Source of the DNA: Candidatus Delongbacteria bacterium
GTDB taxonomy: Bacteria; Delongbacteria; UBA4055
Assembly: GCA_027858795.1 (NCBI GenBank)
Contig: JAQICF010000084.1
Span: 1-21,942 of the forward strand
Direction of reading: 5' to 3'
DNA: 21,942 nucleotides
Positions 8,232-15,197 of the stretch are shown here, in pieces. The position numbers and the translations under genes were made by a program. Every line of letters starts with the position of its first letter. Within the stretch, counting starts at the first letter, position 1. The notes under the pieces were generated by a model, which saw only the letters and a list, made by a program, of their open reading frames with translations, made no database searches and was not told where the DNA came from.

Positions 8232-9431
8232 ATGAAAATTATATCTAAATATATATCAAAAGAACATGCATTTCCGTTCTTCATGTCACTTGGTGTGATC
8301 CTTTTTGTATTTATCTTAAATATAGTTATGAAGATGATGATAAAGTTCGTTGGTAAAGGTTTGGACTTTGTTGTCATCTTAGAATTTTTCTATCTGAGCA
8401 TGGGATGGATATTAGCATTAGCAGTTCCAATGTCAGTTCTTGTGGCAGCTTTGGTTGCTTATGGTAGAATGGCTCAAGACAACGAATGGAGTGTTCTCCA
8501 ATCCGGAGGAGTATCTATATATCAACTTATGGCACCGGGTTTAATTTTATCGATCTTACTTAGTTTAGGAATGATGTATTTTCACAATAATATTCTGCCT
8601 GAGATGAACCATCAGAGTAAGATACTTAAGCGATCGATCACGAGAAAGAAACCTCTAGCAGTTATTGAGCCAGGAATATTTGTAAATGACATACCCGGAT
8701 TTGTTATCAAAGCAGAGACGGTTGACAATGAGAAGAATGAAATTTATAAAGTGGTGATCCTGGAAACTTCGATGAAGAATAAAGAAAGAAGGACTATCAC
8801 TGCTGAAAGAGGTAATATTACTTACGATCAAAATATAAAACGATATAAGATTATCCTTTATGATGGGGAAATAGCTAACTTAGACCCAAAGAAGCCTGAT
8901 GGTTACTTTAGATCAAAGTTCTCGAGAATGGAGCTCCTAAAAGAGGTCAGCGGGATTGATTTTGAGGTAAAGGATAGGGGGCGTTACGGCGACAGAGAAA
9001 AAAGTGTTGATAGTCTCAGAGCAAAAATTACTAGATTAAAGAAAAAAAGAGCTTCAAAAATTGCTATTTCTCAGGTTGAGGTAGAGTATTATAAAAAATA
9101 CGCATTGTCTTTTGCCTGTATAATAATGTTTCTAGTCGGTGCACCTTTGGGATTGATGTCCGGTAGAGGTGGAATGGGAGCATCAGCTTCGATGAGTATT
9201 CTGATATTTACGATCTACTGGTTTTTCCTTATCTCAGGTGAAGACCTTGCTGACAGGGGAAAGCTTGATCCTATGTGGGCAATGTGGAATGCAAATATAA
9301 TCATCGGGATCTTAGCATTGTTCATGATACGACTCGCTTCAAAGGGAACAAAAATGCAATTCACGTTTATAACAAATTCAATCGTGTGGGTAAAGAGGAA
9401 GTTCTCACGGAGACACAAAGGCACGGAGTAA
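8232..9431 (+). CDS. lptF: LptF/LptG-family (YjgP/YjgQ) LPS export permease
   Basis: 399 residues. The N-terminal helix and topology fit the family: three membrane helices (about 15-35, 52-75, 100-120), a periplasmic beta-jellyroll region (about 125-290, with EPGIFVNDIPGFVIKAE and TAERGNI), then three helices (about 297-372). Family hallmarks are VPMSVLVAALVAYGRMAQDNE in the second to third segment and GAPLGLMSGRGGMG late in the protein. LptF and LptG form the inner-membrane pair that, with the ATPase LptB, drives lipopolysaccharide to the outer membrane. The assignment to F rather than G is by gene order only. The ribosome site is weak. The last residues (FSRRHKGTE and stop) are encoded by a CACGGAG-type dispersed repeat and are probably not native. 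lptG follows after 147 bases of repeats. Confidence 0.92.
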   Translation: MKIISKYISKEHAFPFFMSLGVILFVFILNIVMKMMIKFVGKGLDFVVILEFFYLSMGWILALAVPMSVLVAALVAYGRMAQDNEWSVLQSGGVSIYQLMAPGLILSILLSLGMMYFHNNILPEMNHQSKILKRSITRKKPLAVIEPGIFVNDIPGFVIKAETVDNEKNEIYKVVILETSMKNKERRTITAERGNITYDQNIKRYKIILYDGEIANLDPKKPDGYFRSKFSRMELLKEVSGIDFEVKDRGRYGDREKSVDSLRAKITRLKKKRASKIAISQVEVEYYKKYALSFACIIMFLVGAPLGLMSGRGGMGASASMSILIFTIYWFFLISGEDLADRGKLDPMWAMWNANIIIGILALFMIRLASKGTKMQFTFITNSIVWVKRKFSRRHKGTE

Positions 9432-9434
9432 AAC
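9402..9434 (+). repeat. CACGGAG-type dispersed repeat forming the 3' end of lptF
   Basis: TTCTCACGGAGACACAAAGG followed by CACGGAGTAAAAC. CACGGAG occurs twice 16 bases apart with a CACAAAG between. From memory, near-identical strings (ACGGAGACACGGAG..AAAAC) occur as intergenic repeats in many unrelated bacterial genomes. Here the sequence lies inside the reading frame and provides the stop codon at 9429-9431. Confidence 0.6.
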
Positions 9435-9447
9435 GTAAAAACACATC

Positions 9448-9517
9448 GTCACCCTGAATTTATTTCAGGGTCTAATAACGATTTAAAAGATAGATACTGA
9501 AACAAGTTCAGCATGAC
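9448..9517 (+). repeat. Composite two-hairpin repeat (GTCAcCCTGAA ... TTCAGCATGAC)
   Basis: The first hairpin is ACCCTGAA (9451-9458) with TTCAGGGT (9464-9471). The second is CTGAA (9497-9501) with TTCAG (9507-9511). The outer ends, GTCACCCTGAA and TTCAGCATGAC, are inverted copies with two mismatches, so the unit may fold as two small hairpins or one long one. It lies between lptF and lptG. I recall closely similar CCCTGAA/TGCTGAA strings as dispersed repeats in other genomes. Confidence 0.65.
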
Positions 9518-9543
9518 AAAATCAATCACGAGGATGACGGTAA

Positions 9544-9562
9544 GGGTTAAACTACTTGAACC
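9544..9562 (-). repeat. Degenerate GGGTTCAA-type hairpin
   Basis: GGGTTAA (9544-9550) and TTGAACC (9556-9562) form an imperfect stem resembling the GGGTTCAA element at 8139-8158, followed by GACAACG where that copy has GTACGG. Probably a decayed copy. Confidence 0.35.
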
Positions 9563-9578
9563 GACAACGAGACAATAA

Positions 9579-10646
9579 ATGATAAGAAAACTTGATACAT
9601 ATGTTTTAAAAAAATTCTTCATAACATTGTTGTTTGCATTGGCTACAATGATAATGATCTATGTTGTGATTGATCTTTTCGATCATTTGAATAAATTCCT
9701 CGATGCAAAAATGCCATTGATGGGCTACATTGTCTTATACACATTGAAGATCCCTGAGATCATTTCGCAGATATTTCCTATTGTAAGTTTCATGTCATTA
9801 CTCTTCACTCTCGGTAATCTTTCAAAGTATCAGGAAACTGTTGCAATGATGTCATCAGGTATCAGTCTAACAAGGATAGCAATACCTTTTATTATTGCGG
9901 GAATATTTCTCTCAGCTTTTCATTTTTATTTTTCAGAGATAGTTTTACCGATTGCTTCACGTAAGTACTACGAGGCACAGAAACACTATCTGAAAAAGGG
10001 TCGTAAGTTCACTAGGAAATCAAACGAATATATCTACCAAGAGAAAAATAGTATTGTTTATATAAGTCATTACGATAATAGGAAAAAAATTGCTCAGGAT
10101 GTCTCAATTCAGGGTATTAGTCATGGGAAAATAACTTTTAGACTGGATGCTGTATCAATGGTATATAAGAATGAAAAATGGTTGTTAGACAATGTTACCC
10201 AGAGAAGATTTTTCCCGGATTCTACATCGTACAGGCACTTGGATTCTTTATATATGCATCTTGACTTTAAACCTACTGACATTAAAGAGATCGAGTTAAA
10301 ACCTGTTGAAATGGGTTGGTTTGAACTGGATGAATATATTTCATCGAAGAGGAAGTTAGGCATTGATATGACTAAGTGGGAAGTTGAGAAAATGTCGAAA
10401 GTTTCTTACAGTTTGATCACTTTGATACTGATATTACTGGCAATACCACTGAGTACCGGGAGAGTGCGTAGTTCTGCTTCAGTGAATTTTGGTATCTCTG
10501 TTGGAATTTCATTTATTTATTATCTTCTTATAATTATGTTCAAGAACTGGGGTGCTGTAGGCACACTTGATGTTGTTGTGGCAGCTTGGACACCTAATTT
10601 TATCTTTGGTTCGATCGGTATATTATTATTGAAATTTACAAAATAG
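9579..10646 (+). CDS. lptG: LptF/LptG-family (YjgP/YjgQ) LPS export permease, second paralog
   Basis: 355 residues with the same plan as the 8232 gene. It opens with the family motif LDTYVLKKFFITLLFALATM, has helices at about 12-35, 55-80 and 98-120, a periplasmic region (about 125-270), and three C-terminal helices (about 275-352). Hallmarks are FPIVSFMSLLFTLGNLSKYQETVAMMSSGISL and the IPLSTGRVRSSA loop. It would pair with the upstream paralog in the LptB2FG exporter; no LptB or LptC is in view. It is probably translated from the same transcript as lptF, although repeats separate them, and is followed four bases later by the deacetylase-like gene. Naming F against G rests on order only. Confidence 0.92.
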   Translation: MIRKLDTYVLKKFFITLLFALATMIMIYVVIDLFDHLNKFLDAKMPLMGYIVLYTLKIPEIISQIFPIVSFMSLLFTLGNLSKYQETVAMMSSGISLTRIAIPFIIAGIFLSAFHFYFSEIVLPIASRKYYEAQKHYLKKGRKFTRKSNEYIYQEKNSIVYISHYDNRKKIAQDVSIQGISHGKITFRLDAVSMVYKNEKWLLDNVTQRRFFPDSTSYRHLDSLYMHLDFKPTDIKEIELKPVEMGWFELDEYISSKRKLGIDMTKWEVEKMSKVSYSLITLILILLAIPLSTGRVRSSASVNFGISVGISFIYYLLIIMFKNWGAVGTLDVVVAAWTPNFIFGSIGILLLKFTK

Positions 10647-10650
10647 GTAT

Positions 10651-12042
10651 ATGAAAACGATAATAGTTAAAATATCTAATAAATTTGCACCTGAGAAAGA
10701 GTATGTATTCAATTTTATTTTCAAAGATGTTCTCGGTGTAAATATATCTTTGGTAAAAGAAGAGAGAGATGCCCATTTAGGCAGTGATGCCCATTTAGGC
10801 AGAGATGCCCATTTAGGCAGTGATGCCCATTTGATAGAACTTCCTAATGGTAAGTCAATTAAACTCCTGGATGATTTTTTCAAGCATGCTTCAGATGATT
10901 ATATCAAGCCTGAGAATATCCCTGAAGATGTAAAAATACTTGCCTTTGCAGAGGTGTCAGGACTACCGGTCATTTTTGGTAGTGGTCAGATATTTATCAA
11001 TGATAATGATATTAAGTGCGGATTTGATATTATCGGATCTATCTTTTTTATGCTGAGTAGGTGGGAAGAGATTGCTATTACTGAGAAAGATGAACATGGA
11101 AGATTTCCCGGTGAATTAAGCCTGGCGGTGAAAAATAATTTTATAGACAGACCAATTGTTAATGAATATATACTTCTGCTGAGATCGTTCATTGAGGAAC
11201 TTGATCCTTCGATAGTTATGAAAGAAAATGAAGGAAATATTACTTTAACTTCTGATATTGATGACTTTAGAAAATACTCAAACTTTAATATTTTCAAGAA
11301 ACTGGCCGGTGATCTTGTTAAGAGACGTTCCCCGAAGATGTTTTATCAGAATTTTAGAGAATTCTGTATGAAACTCCTGCTTAAAACCCCAGATCCTTAT
11401 GATACTTTTGAAGAGCTGTTTGACCTTGCTGAGTTGACTACTAAGAAACCGATTTTCTTTATACCTACTGCTGCTAAAAGTCAATTTGATTCAGGTTGGT
11501 TCTCAGGTAGTAAGGATTTTACCAATACTGCTAAATTCATAAAAGATACCGGCGGAGAGATAGGCCTTCATTACGGGTACGATTCTATGGGTTCAGTGGA
11601 AAAGATAAAAGAAGAGAAAGAACTTCTTGAGAAGATATTAAATATTGAAGTTGATTCTGTCAGAGCACATTTTTTAAGATTTGATGTTGAGAGTTCTTTT
11701 GATGATCTTCAAGCTGCAGGTATTAAGCAAGATCATTCTCTGGGTTACTCTAAGTTTGCAGGTTTCAGATGCGGTACGAGTTATCCATTTAAAGCATGGG
11801 ATTTTAAGAACAGAAAGCCTTATGATGTTGTAGTTCATCCTTTGATCGTAATGGATGCTACTTTGAATTCTCATCAACAGATGAGTAGGAATGAGATCGC
11901 CGGAGTTGTAAAGAAGTACAGGAACCTTGTAAGAAACTTTGGTGGGAATTTGATACTGCTTTTACATAATTCATCACCGAGATTCGTATTTGATGCGTTT
12001 AAGAAAGCTCTTAGCGGACAGCAAGAGGAAACTTCAAAGTAA
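10651..12042 (+). CDS. Polysaccharide-deacetylase-like protein with an in-frame repeat insertion
   Basis: 463 residues starting four bases after lptG, so probably translationally coupled. I recognise a NodB-like fold related to polysaccharide deacetylases: ITLTSDIDDFRKY (about 192-204) at the position of the first-strand Asp-Asp metal motif, FFIPTAAKS as the next strand, GGEIGLHYGYDS with the family's Gly-x-His, and VRAHFLRFD. The N-terminal 190 residues, with LSRWEEI, fit the separate N-terminal domain seen in Bacteroidota deacetylase-like proteins. No signal peptide is visible, so it appears cytoplasmic. Residues 40-61 are DAHLG(S/R) repeats encoded by an 18-base tandem repeat and look like an insertion. 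The neighbourhood (lptF, lptG) suggests envelope polysaccharide work; the substrate is unknown. Its last 32 bases overlap the convergent kinase gene. Confidence 0.8.
   Translation: MKTIIVKISNKFAPEKEYVFNFIFKDVLGVNISLVKEERDAHLGSDAHLGRDAHLGSDAHLIELPNGKSIKLLDDFFKHASDDYIKPENIPEDVKILAFAEVSGLPVIFGSGQIFINDNDIKCGFDIIGSIFFMLSRWEEIAITEKDEHGRFPGELSLAVKNNFIDRPIVNEYILLLRSFIEELDPSIVMKENEGNITLTSDIDDFRKYSNFNIFKKLAGDLVKRRSPKMFYQNFREFCMKLLLKTPDPYDTFEELFDLAELTTKKPIFFIPTAAKSQFDSGWFSGSKDFTNTAKFIKDTGGEIGLHYGYDSMGSVEKIKEEKELLEKILNIEVDSVRAHFLRFDVESSFDDLQAAGIKQDHSLGYSKFAGFRCGTSYPFKAWDFKNRKPYDVVVHPLIVMDATLNSHQQMSRNEIAGVVKKYRNLVRNFGGNLILLLHNSSPRFVFDAFKKALSGQQEETSK
10768..10833 (+). repeat. 18-base tandem repeat, 3.7 units, in frame
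   Basis: The unit is GATGCCCATTTAGGCAG(T/A). Units start at 10768, 10786, 10804 and 10822, the last partial. Only position 18 varies between the full units, and the last copy diverges at GGC. Each unit contains TGCC...GGCA, a small hairpin. As the length is a multiple of three, the host reading frame is kept and reads DAHLGS/DAHLGR. Confidence 0.95.
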
Positions 12043-13669
12043 ATTCTGTTCCTTCCCTTGGAGTACTTTTAACGCCTATAGAACCTTTATTCATATCCAT
12101 AAATTCTTTTACCAATATCAATCCCAGACCAGTACCTTTTTCGTCATCCGTACCAGGCGTAGTTACACTTTCTGATATCGTGAATAAATTTGATATCCTA
12201 GATCTTTCAATACCTACACCGTTGTCTTTTACCTTTAATTGTATCATTCCGGCGTACTTTCTTAAAGAGATCTTGATAGTACCTTCATGATGGGTGAATT
12301 TGATAGCATTGGCGATTATGTTCCTACAGACAGTATCAGTCATATTCCTGTCGGCATAAATAATATATTTTTTAGATATGTTTTCTTCTGTTGAGATCTC
12401 TTTTTTGCTTAAATTATGTTCGAAAAACTCAAGATTGTTCTTTATTAACCGCGATATATCAATTCTTTCAGGCTTGAATTCTATTTCTCCGGATTGAGTT
12501 TTTACCCATGCGAACAGATTATTTATAAATTCAAGAATTTTTTCCGAAGATCGATATATATTTCTGATATTACTCCGTTTCTTTTTTTCGGTTAGGTTAT
12601 CATAGAAATTATTAAGTAACTCAGAAGTTGATTTTATTGCAGTGAAAGGATTCAAAAGGTCATGGTGGATTATTTTGAAGAATTTATCCTTTGAAGCATT
12701 TATTCTGGAAAGCTCTTCTGTCTTTATTCTGTAAAATTCTGTTTCTTTTGCCTTCTGTTCTGATTCGTACTTGATCTGCAGATCGAAAATCCTGTTCTGT
12801 GATTCATCCTTGAACACTTTTTCTTCGAATTCTATGAATTTTTGAAGGTAATTATATGCTTTTTCAAATTCTTTGTTTTTTTTATAAGCTTTATGTATGA
12901 CATTGTAAAAATGTAAAATATGTATATTAGAATGAAGTTCCTGTGAAAGTTCCTTTCCTTCTAATGCCTTTTCCAGAGCCTTGTCAGTATTACCCATTTC
13001 AAGATAAATACTAGCTAAATTGGTCAGTGCTGTTGCAATATATTTTTTGTATTCATTTTTTTTACTTAATGAGTATGATTTTTTGTAAAACTCAAGAGCT
13101 TTTTCAGTATTTCCTATATTATGCAATGCCAAACCTATGTTTACCAAAGCTCTGCATTCTGCATGAGTATTTTTCGTCTTTTTATCAATTTTGAGTGATT
13201 TCTTGAAGTAATCCAGAGCTTTGTCCGATTCGTTAAGCATGTTGTATGCTAGTCCGATGTTCGAATAAGAAGTGGAGATACCCATTTGGTTGTTGGTCTT
13301 TATCTTGAGATCCAGCGCTTTTTTATAATACTCCAATGCCTTGTTATAATCCTTTAATGTGAAGAATATTATACCTATATTATTAAGTGAAAGAGCAATT
13401 TTTATATCATCTTTCATTTCATTTGCAACTGCCATTGACTCAATGTAATATTTCTGAGCTTTTTCATAGTCTGATATATTAAAACAGGCACCACCGAGAA
13501 TGTTAAGAGCACTGAATCTGCCAGCCTGATAATTTATCTTTTCTGATCTTTTTAGCAGTGCCGAAGCTTTTTCTGTTATTTTTTGAAAGTTCTTACCGTT
13601 AAAATTGTAATGTACTTCTTCTTTTAGTTTTCCTAATGCTGTGCTTATTTTGCTTCTTTTTGCTTCCAT
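12011..13669 (-). CDS. Soluble TPR-containing sensor histidine kinase
   Basis: 552 residues from the ATG at 13669. Residues 1 to about 290 are tandem tetratricopeptide repeats (ALSLNNIGIIFFTLKDYNKA, SNIGLAYNMLNESDKALDYF, LVNIGLALHNIGNTEKALEF, TNLASIYLEMGNTDKALEKA). A charged coiled coil follows (about 280-325). The H-box is KIIHHDLLNPFTAIKS, with His336 the likely phosphoacceptor, then a HATPase domain: N-box CRNIIANAIKFTHH, G1 VKDNGVGIE, G2 GTGLGLILVKEFM. No membrane segment or signal is seen, so it is cytoplasmic, and the TPRs are likely the sensing or protein-binding part. Kinases of this build are common in Bacteroidota-like genomes. No response regulator is adjacent, so the partner is unknown. 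Its 3' end overlaps the convergent deacetylase-like gene by 32 bases. Confidence 0.92.
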   Translation of the reverse strand: MEAKRSKISTALGKLKEEVHYNFNGKNFQKITEKASALLKRSEKINYQAGRFSALNILGGACFNISDYEKAQKYYIESMAVANEMKDDIKIALSLNNIGIIFFTLKDYNKALEYYKKALDLKIKTNNQMGISTSYSNIGLAYNMLNESDKALDYFKKSLKIDKKTKNTHAECRALVNIGLALHNIGNTEKALEFYKKSYSLSKKNEYKKYIATALTNLASIYLEMGNTDKALEKALEGKELSQELHSNIHILHFYNVIHKAYKKNKEFEKAYNYLQKFIEFEEKVFKDESQNRIFDLQIKYESEQKAKETEFYRIKTEELSRINASKDKFFKIIHHDLLNPFTAIKSTSELLNNFYDNLTEKKKRSNIRNIYRSSEKILEFINNLFAWVKTQSGEIEFKPERIDISRLIKNNLEFFEHNLSKKEISTEENISKKYIIYADRNMTDTVCRNIIANAIKFTHHEGTIKISLRKYAGMIQLKVKDNGVGIERSRISNLFTISESVTTPGTDDEKGTGLGLILVKEFMDMNKGSIGVKSTPREGTEFTLKFPLAVR

Positions 13670-13700
13670 TGTGTTACAGCCTTATTTTTTTATTGCGGGC

Positions 13701-13729
13701 AATATAATGATTCAATAAGGTGAAAACAA
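13701..13729 (-). promoter_or_regulatory. Candidate sigma-70-type promoter for the TPR histidine kinase
   Basis: On the minus strand TTGTTT (13729-13724) and TATATT (13706-13701) are spaced exactly 17 bases apart. Transcription would start about 25 bases before the ATG at 13669, and AAGG lies in that leader. The -10 matches 5/6, the -35 only moderately. Confidence 0.35.
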
Positions 13730-13795
13730 GGTTGTTGTAAGGTATTTTTTTTTAAAAAATGCGTATAAAATCTGTAATCCAGGGTGTGTTACGAA

Positions 13796-13818
13796 AAGGC
13801 GTGGAAGCCTTACCCTAC
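13796..13818 (-). repeat. REP-like palindrome with GTAG foot (minus orientation)
   Basis: On the minus strand it reads CGTAGGGT followed by AAGGC, loop TTCCAC, GCCTT. The loop and inner stem (GGCTTCCACGCC) are the same as in the element at 19057-19082. It lies in the 242-base gap between the divergent kinase and hydrolase genes. The rest of that gap holds only AT-rich sequence, the candidate kinase promoter and the GGGGA ribosome site at 13902. Confidence 0.6.
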
Positions 13819-13911
13819 GAACTATCCACTTTAATTTTCATCTTTCAATATCATTAAAATTCACTTAATTTCTATACAGAAGAAATTCAACCTTCAAAAA
13901 CGGGGAATAAT

Positions 13912-15072
13912 GTGAAAATGTTACAAAGAAGATCCAAACTTAAAATATTACTTATAATTACGGTCATTCTGATCATTACATCAACATTTTTAACATGCTG
14001 TTCATCTAGCAGGTTTATTGATTCAGAGAAAAATTATAAAAGCGACCATTTTGACGGTGAAAAGTTTTTTAATCAGGAGAAAAGAGAACACAGTGAAAAT
14101 GATCAAACCAGAAAAAAAAGAAGTTCCTGGAAAATGTTTGGGTATTGGACTAGTGGTTGGCTTTTCGGTTTTGACGACTGGCCTGAATGGCCATATTTTA
14201 CGGAAGACTCACTATCTTTAAAAATTCAGAATAATAATCCTAAGCCAGTCGAAAATGCAGGCAGTGGAGAAATAATTATAACTCCCGTAGGTCATTCAAC
14301 ATTTTTGATCCAGCTGTCCAATATTAATATTCTTATAGATCCTCAATGGTCCGACAGAGCCAGTCCAGTATCGTTTAAAGGACCGGTTAGACACCATTTG
14401 CCTGGTATCAATTTTGATGATCTGCCTAAAATAGATGTTGTTCTTGTCAGTCATAACCATTATGATCATTTGGATATGTCTACGCTGGAAGATCTGACCG
14501 ATAGAGGTTCTGAACTTGCTGTTACAGGTTTAGGTAATGCTGAAATGATCATGGATACAGGTTTTAAAATAGTTCATGAATTTGACTGGTGGGAAAAAAT
14601 TAAAATTTCTGATGAGGTTGATATTTATGTCGTACCGTCTCAGCATTTTTCATCACGATCTTTGTGGGATAGGAATGAAACTTTATGGTGCGGGTTTGTG
14701 ATCTCTTATAACGGGGAATATATTTATTTTTCAGGAGATACCGGCTACGGTAAATATTTTAAGCAAATTAAGGATAAATTCTCTCCGATCAGAGCTGCAA
14801 TTTTACCGATTTCACCTTACAGGAATAACGATGATACTTTTAGAACGGGTAGTATTCATATGAACCCGTTTGAGATCACTGCTGCTCATTTGGATCTGGA
14901 TCCGGAATTTAGTATTGCCTGTCATTATAATGTTTTCCAGCTTGGACCATTAAGTTACGGTCAGGCTGCCTCTGATCTTCAGAAGAAGTTACTTAAAAGA
15001 GATATTCCTAAAGATAAGTTCTTATTTCCGGAACTTGGAGTTCCTATTATTTTAAAGAAGAATAACTTCTAA
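13912..15072 (+). CDS. Metallo-beta-lactamase-fold hydrolase, NAPE-PLD/UlaG-like, exported
   Basis: 386 residues. The GTG at 13912 is preferred because GGGGA (13902-13906) is correctly spaced; an ATG two codons later is possible. The N-terminus is a signal with a Cys-containing end (STFLTCCSSS) that may be a lipoprotein site, although the lipobox is imperfect. The typical pre-domain motif HFDGEKFFNQ follows. The MBL core is clear: TPVGHSTFLIQL, ILIDPQWSDRASP, the metal motif VSHNHYDHLD, PSQHFSSRSLWDRNETLWCG, YFSGDTGYG, and ACHYNVFQLG near the end. These match zinc hydrolases related to N-acylphosphatidylethanolamine phospholipase D and UlaG. Bacterial relatives are often outer-membrane or periplasmic and of unproven substrate; a lipid or phosphodiester substrate is a guess. 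It stands alone between repeat-rich gaps. Confidence 0.87.
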   Translation: MKMLQRRSKLKILLIITVILIITSTFLTCCSSSRFIDSEKNYKSDHFDGEKFFNQEKREHSENDQTRKKRSSWKMFGYWTSGWLFGFDDWPEWPYFTEDSLSLKIQNNNPKPVENAGSGEIIITPVGHSTFLIQLSNINILIDPQWSDRASPVSFKGPVRHHLPGINFDDLPKIDVVLVSHNHYDHLDMSTLEDLTDRGSELAVTGLGNAEMIMDTGFKIVHEFDWWEKIKISDEVDIYVVPSQHFSSRSLWDRNETLWCGFVISYNGEYIYFSGDTGYGKYFKQIKDKFSPIRAAILPISPYRNNDDTFRTGSIHMNPFEITAAHLDLDPEFSIACHYNVFQLGPLSYGQAASDLQKKLLKRDIPKDKFLFPELGVPIILKKNNF

Positions 15073-15074
15073 TC

Positions 15075-15107
15075 TTGTCATTGCGAACACAATGTGTGTG
15101 GCAATCT
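15075..15107 (+). repeat. CATTGCGA...GGCAATCT-type dispersed repeat
   Basis: ATTGC (15080-15084) and GCAAT (15101-15105) form the outer stem, with CACA/TGTG inside. The string TGTCATTGCGA...GTGGCAATCT is, from memory, a common dispersed intergenic repeat in many bacteria. It lies directly after the hydrolase stop at 15072. Confidence 0.6.
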
Positions 15108-15110
15108 AAA

Positions 15111-15150
15111 ACTATGTACACTCAATGATTACTATGTACACTCAATAATT
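15111..15150 (+). repeat. 20-base tandem duplication
   Basis: ACTATGTACACTCAATGATT is followed immediately by ACTATGTACACTCAATAATT, with one mismatch. Only two copies, with no spacer. Confidence 0.9.
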
Positions 15151-15153
15151 ACG

Positions 15154-15176
15154 TAAGGAACGCAGATCTGCGTTCC
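15154..15176 (+). repeat. REP-like palindrome with variant foot GTAA
   Basis: GGAACGCAGATCTGCGTTCC (15157-15176) is a perfect 20-base palindrome sharing the 14-base core ACGCAGATCTGCGT with the element at 8097-8116. The foot is CGTAAGG in place of CGTAGGGG. It lies between the convergent genes ending at 15072 and 15198. Confidence 0.7.
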
Positions 15177-15197
15177 CAACGGTTGTTTTAATTTCGA

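Noticed and set aside
10768..10833. Short direct repeats that could suggest a CRISPR array
   Set aside because: Units are 18 bases and directly abutting with no spacers, lie in frame in a gene, and no cas gene is present.
10626..10883. Minus-strand reading frame with KWASLP repeats
   Set aside because: It is the antisense reading of the tandem repeat in the deacetylase-like gene; it overlaps lptG and that gene fully and has no ribosome site.
15111..15150. 20-base direct repeat as a possible attachment or replication iteron site
   Set aside because: Only two copies, no spacer, no integrase or replication gene nearby.
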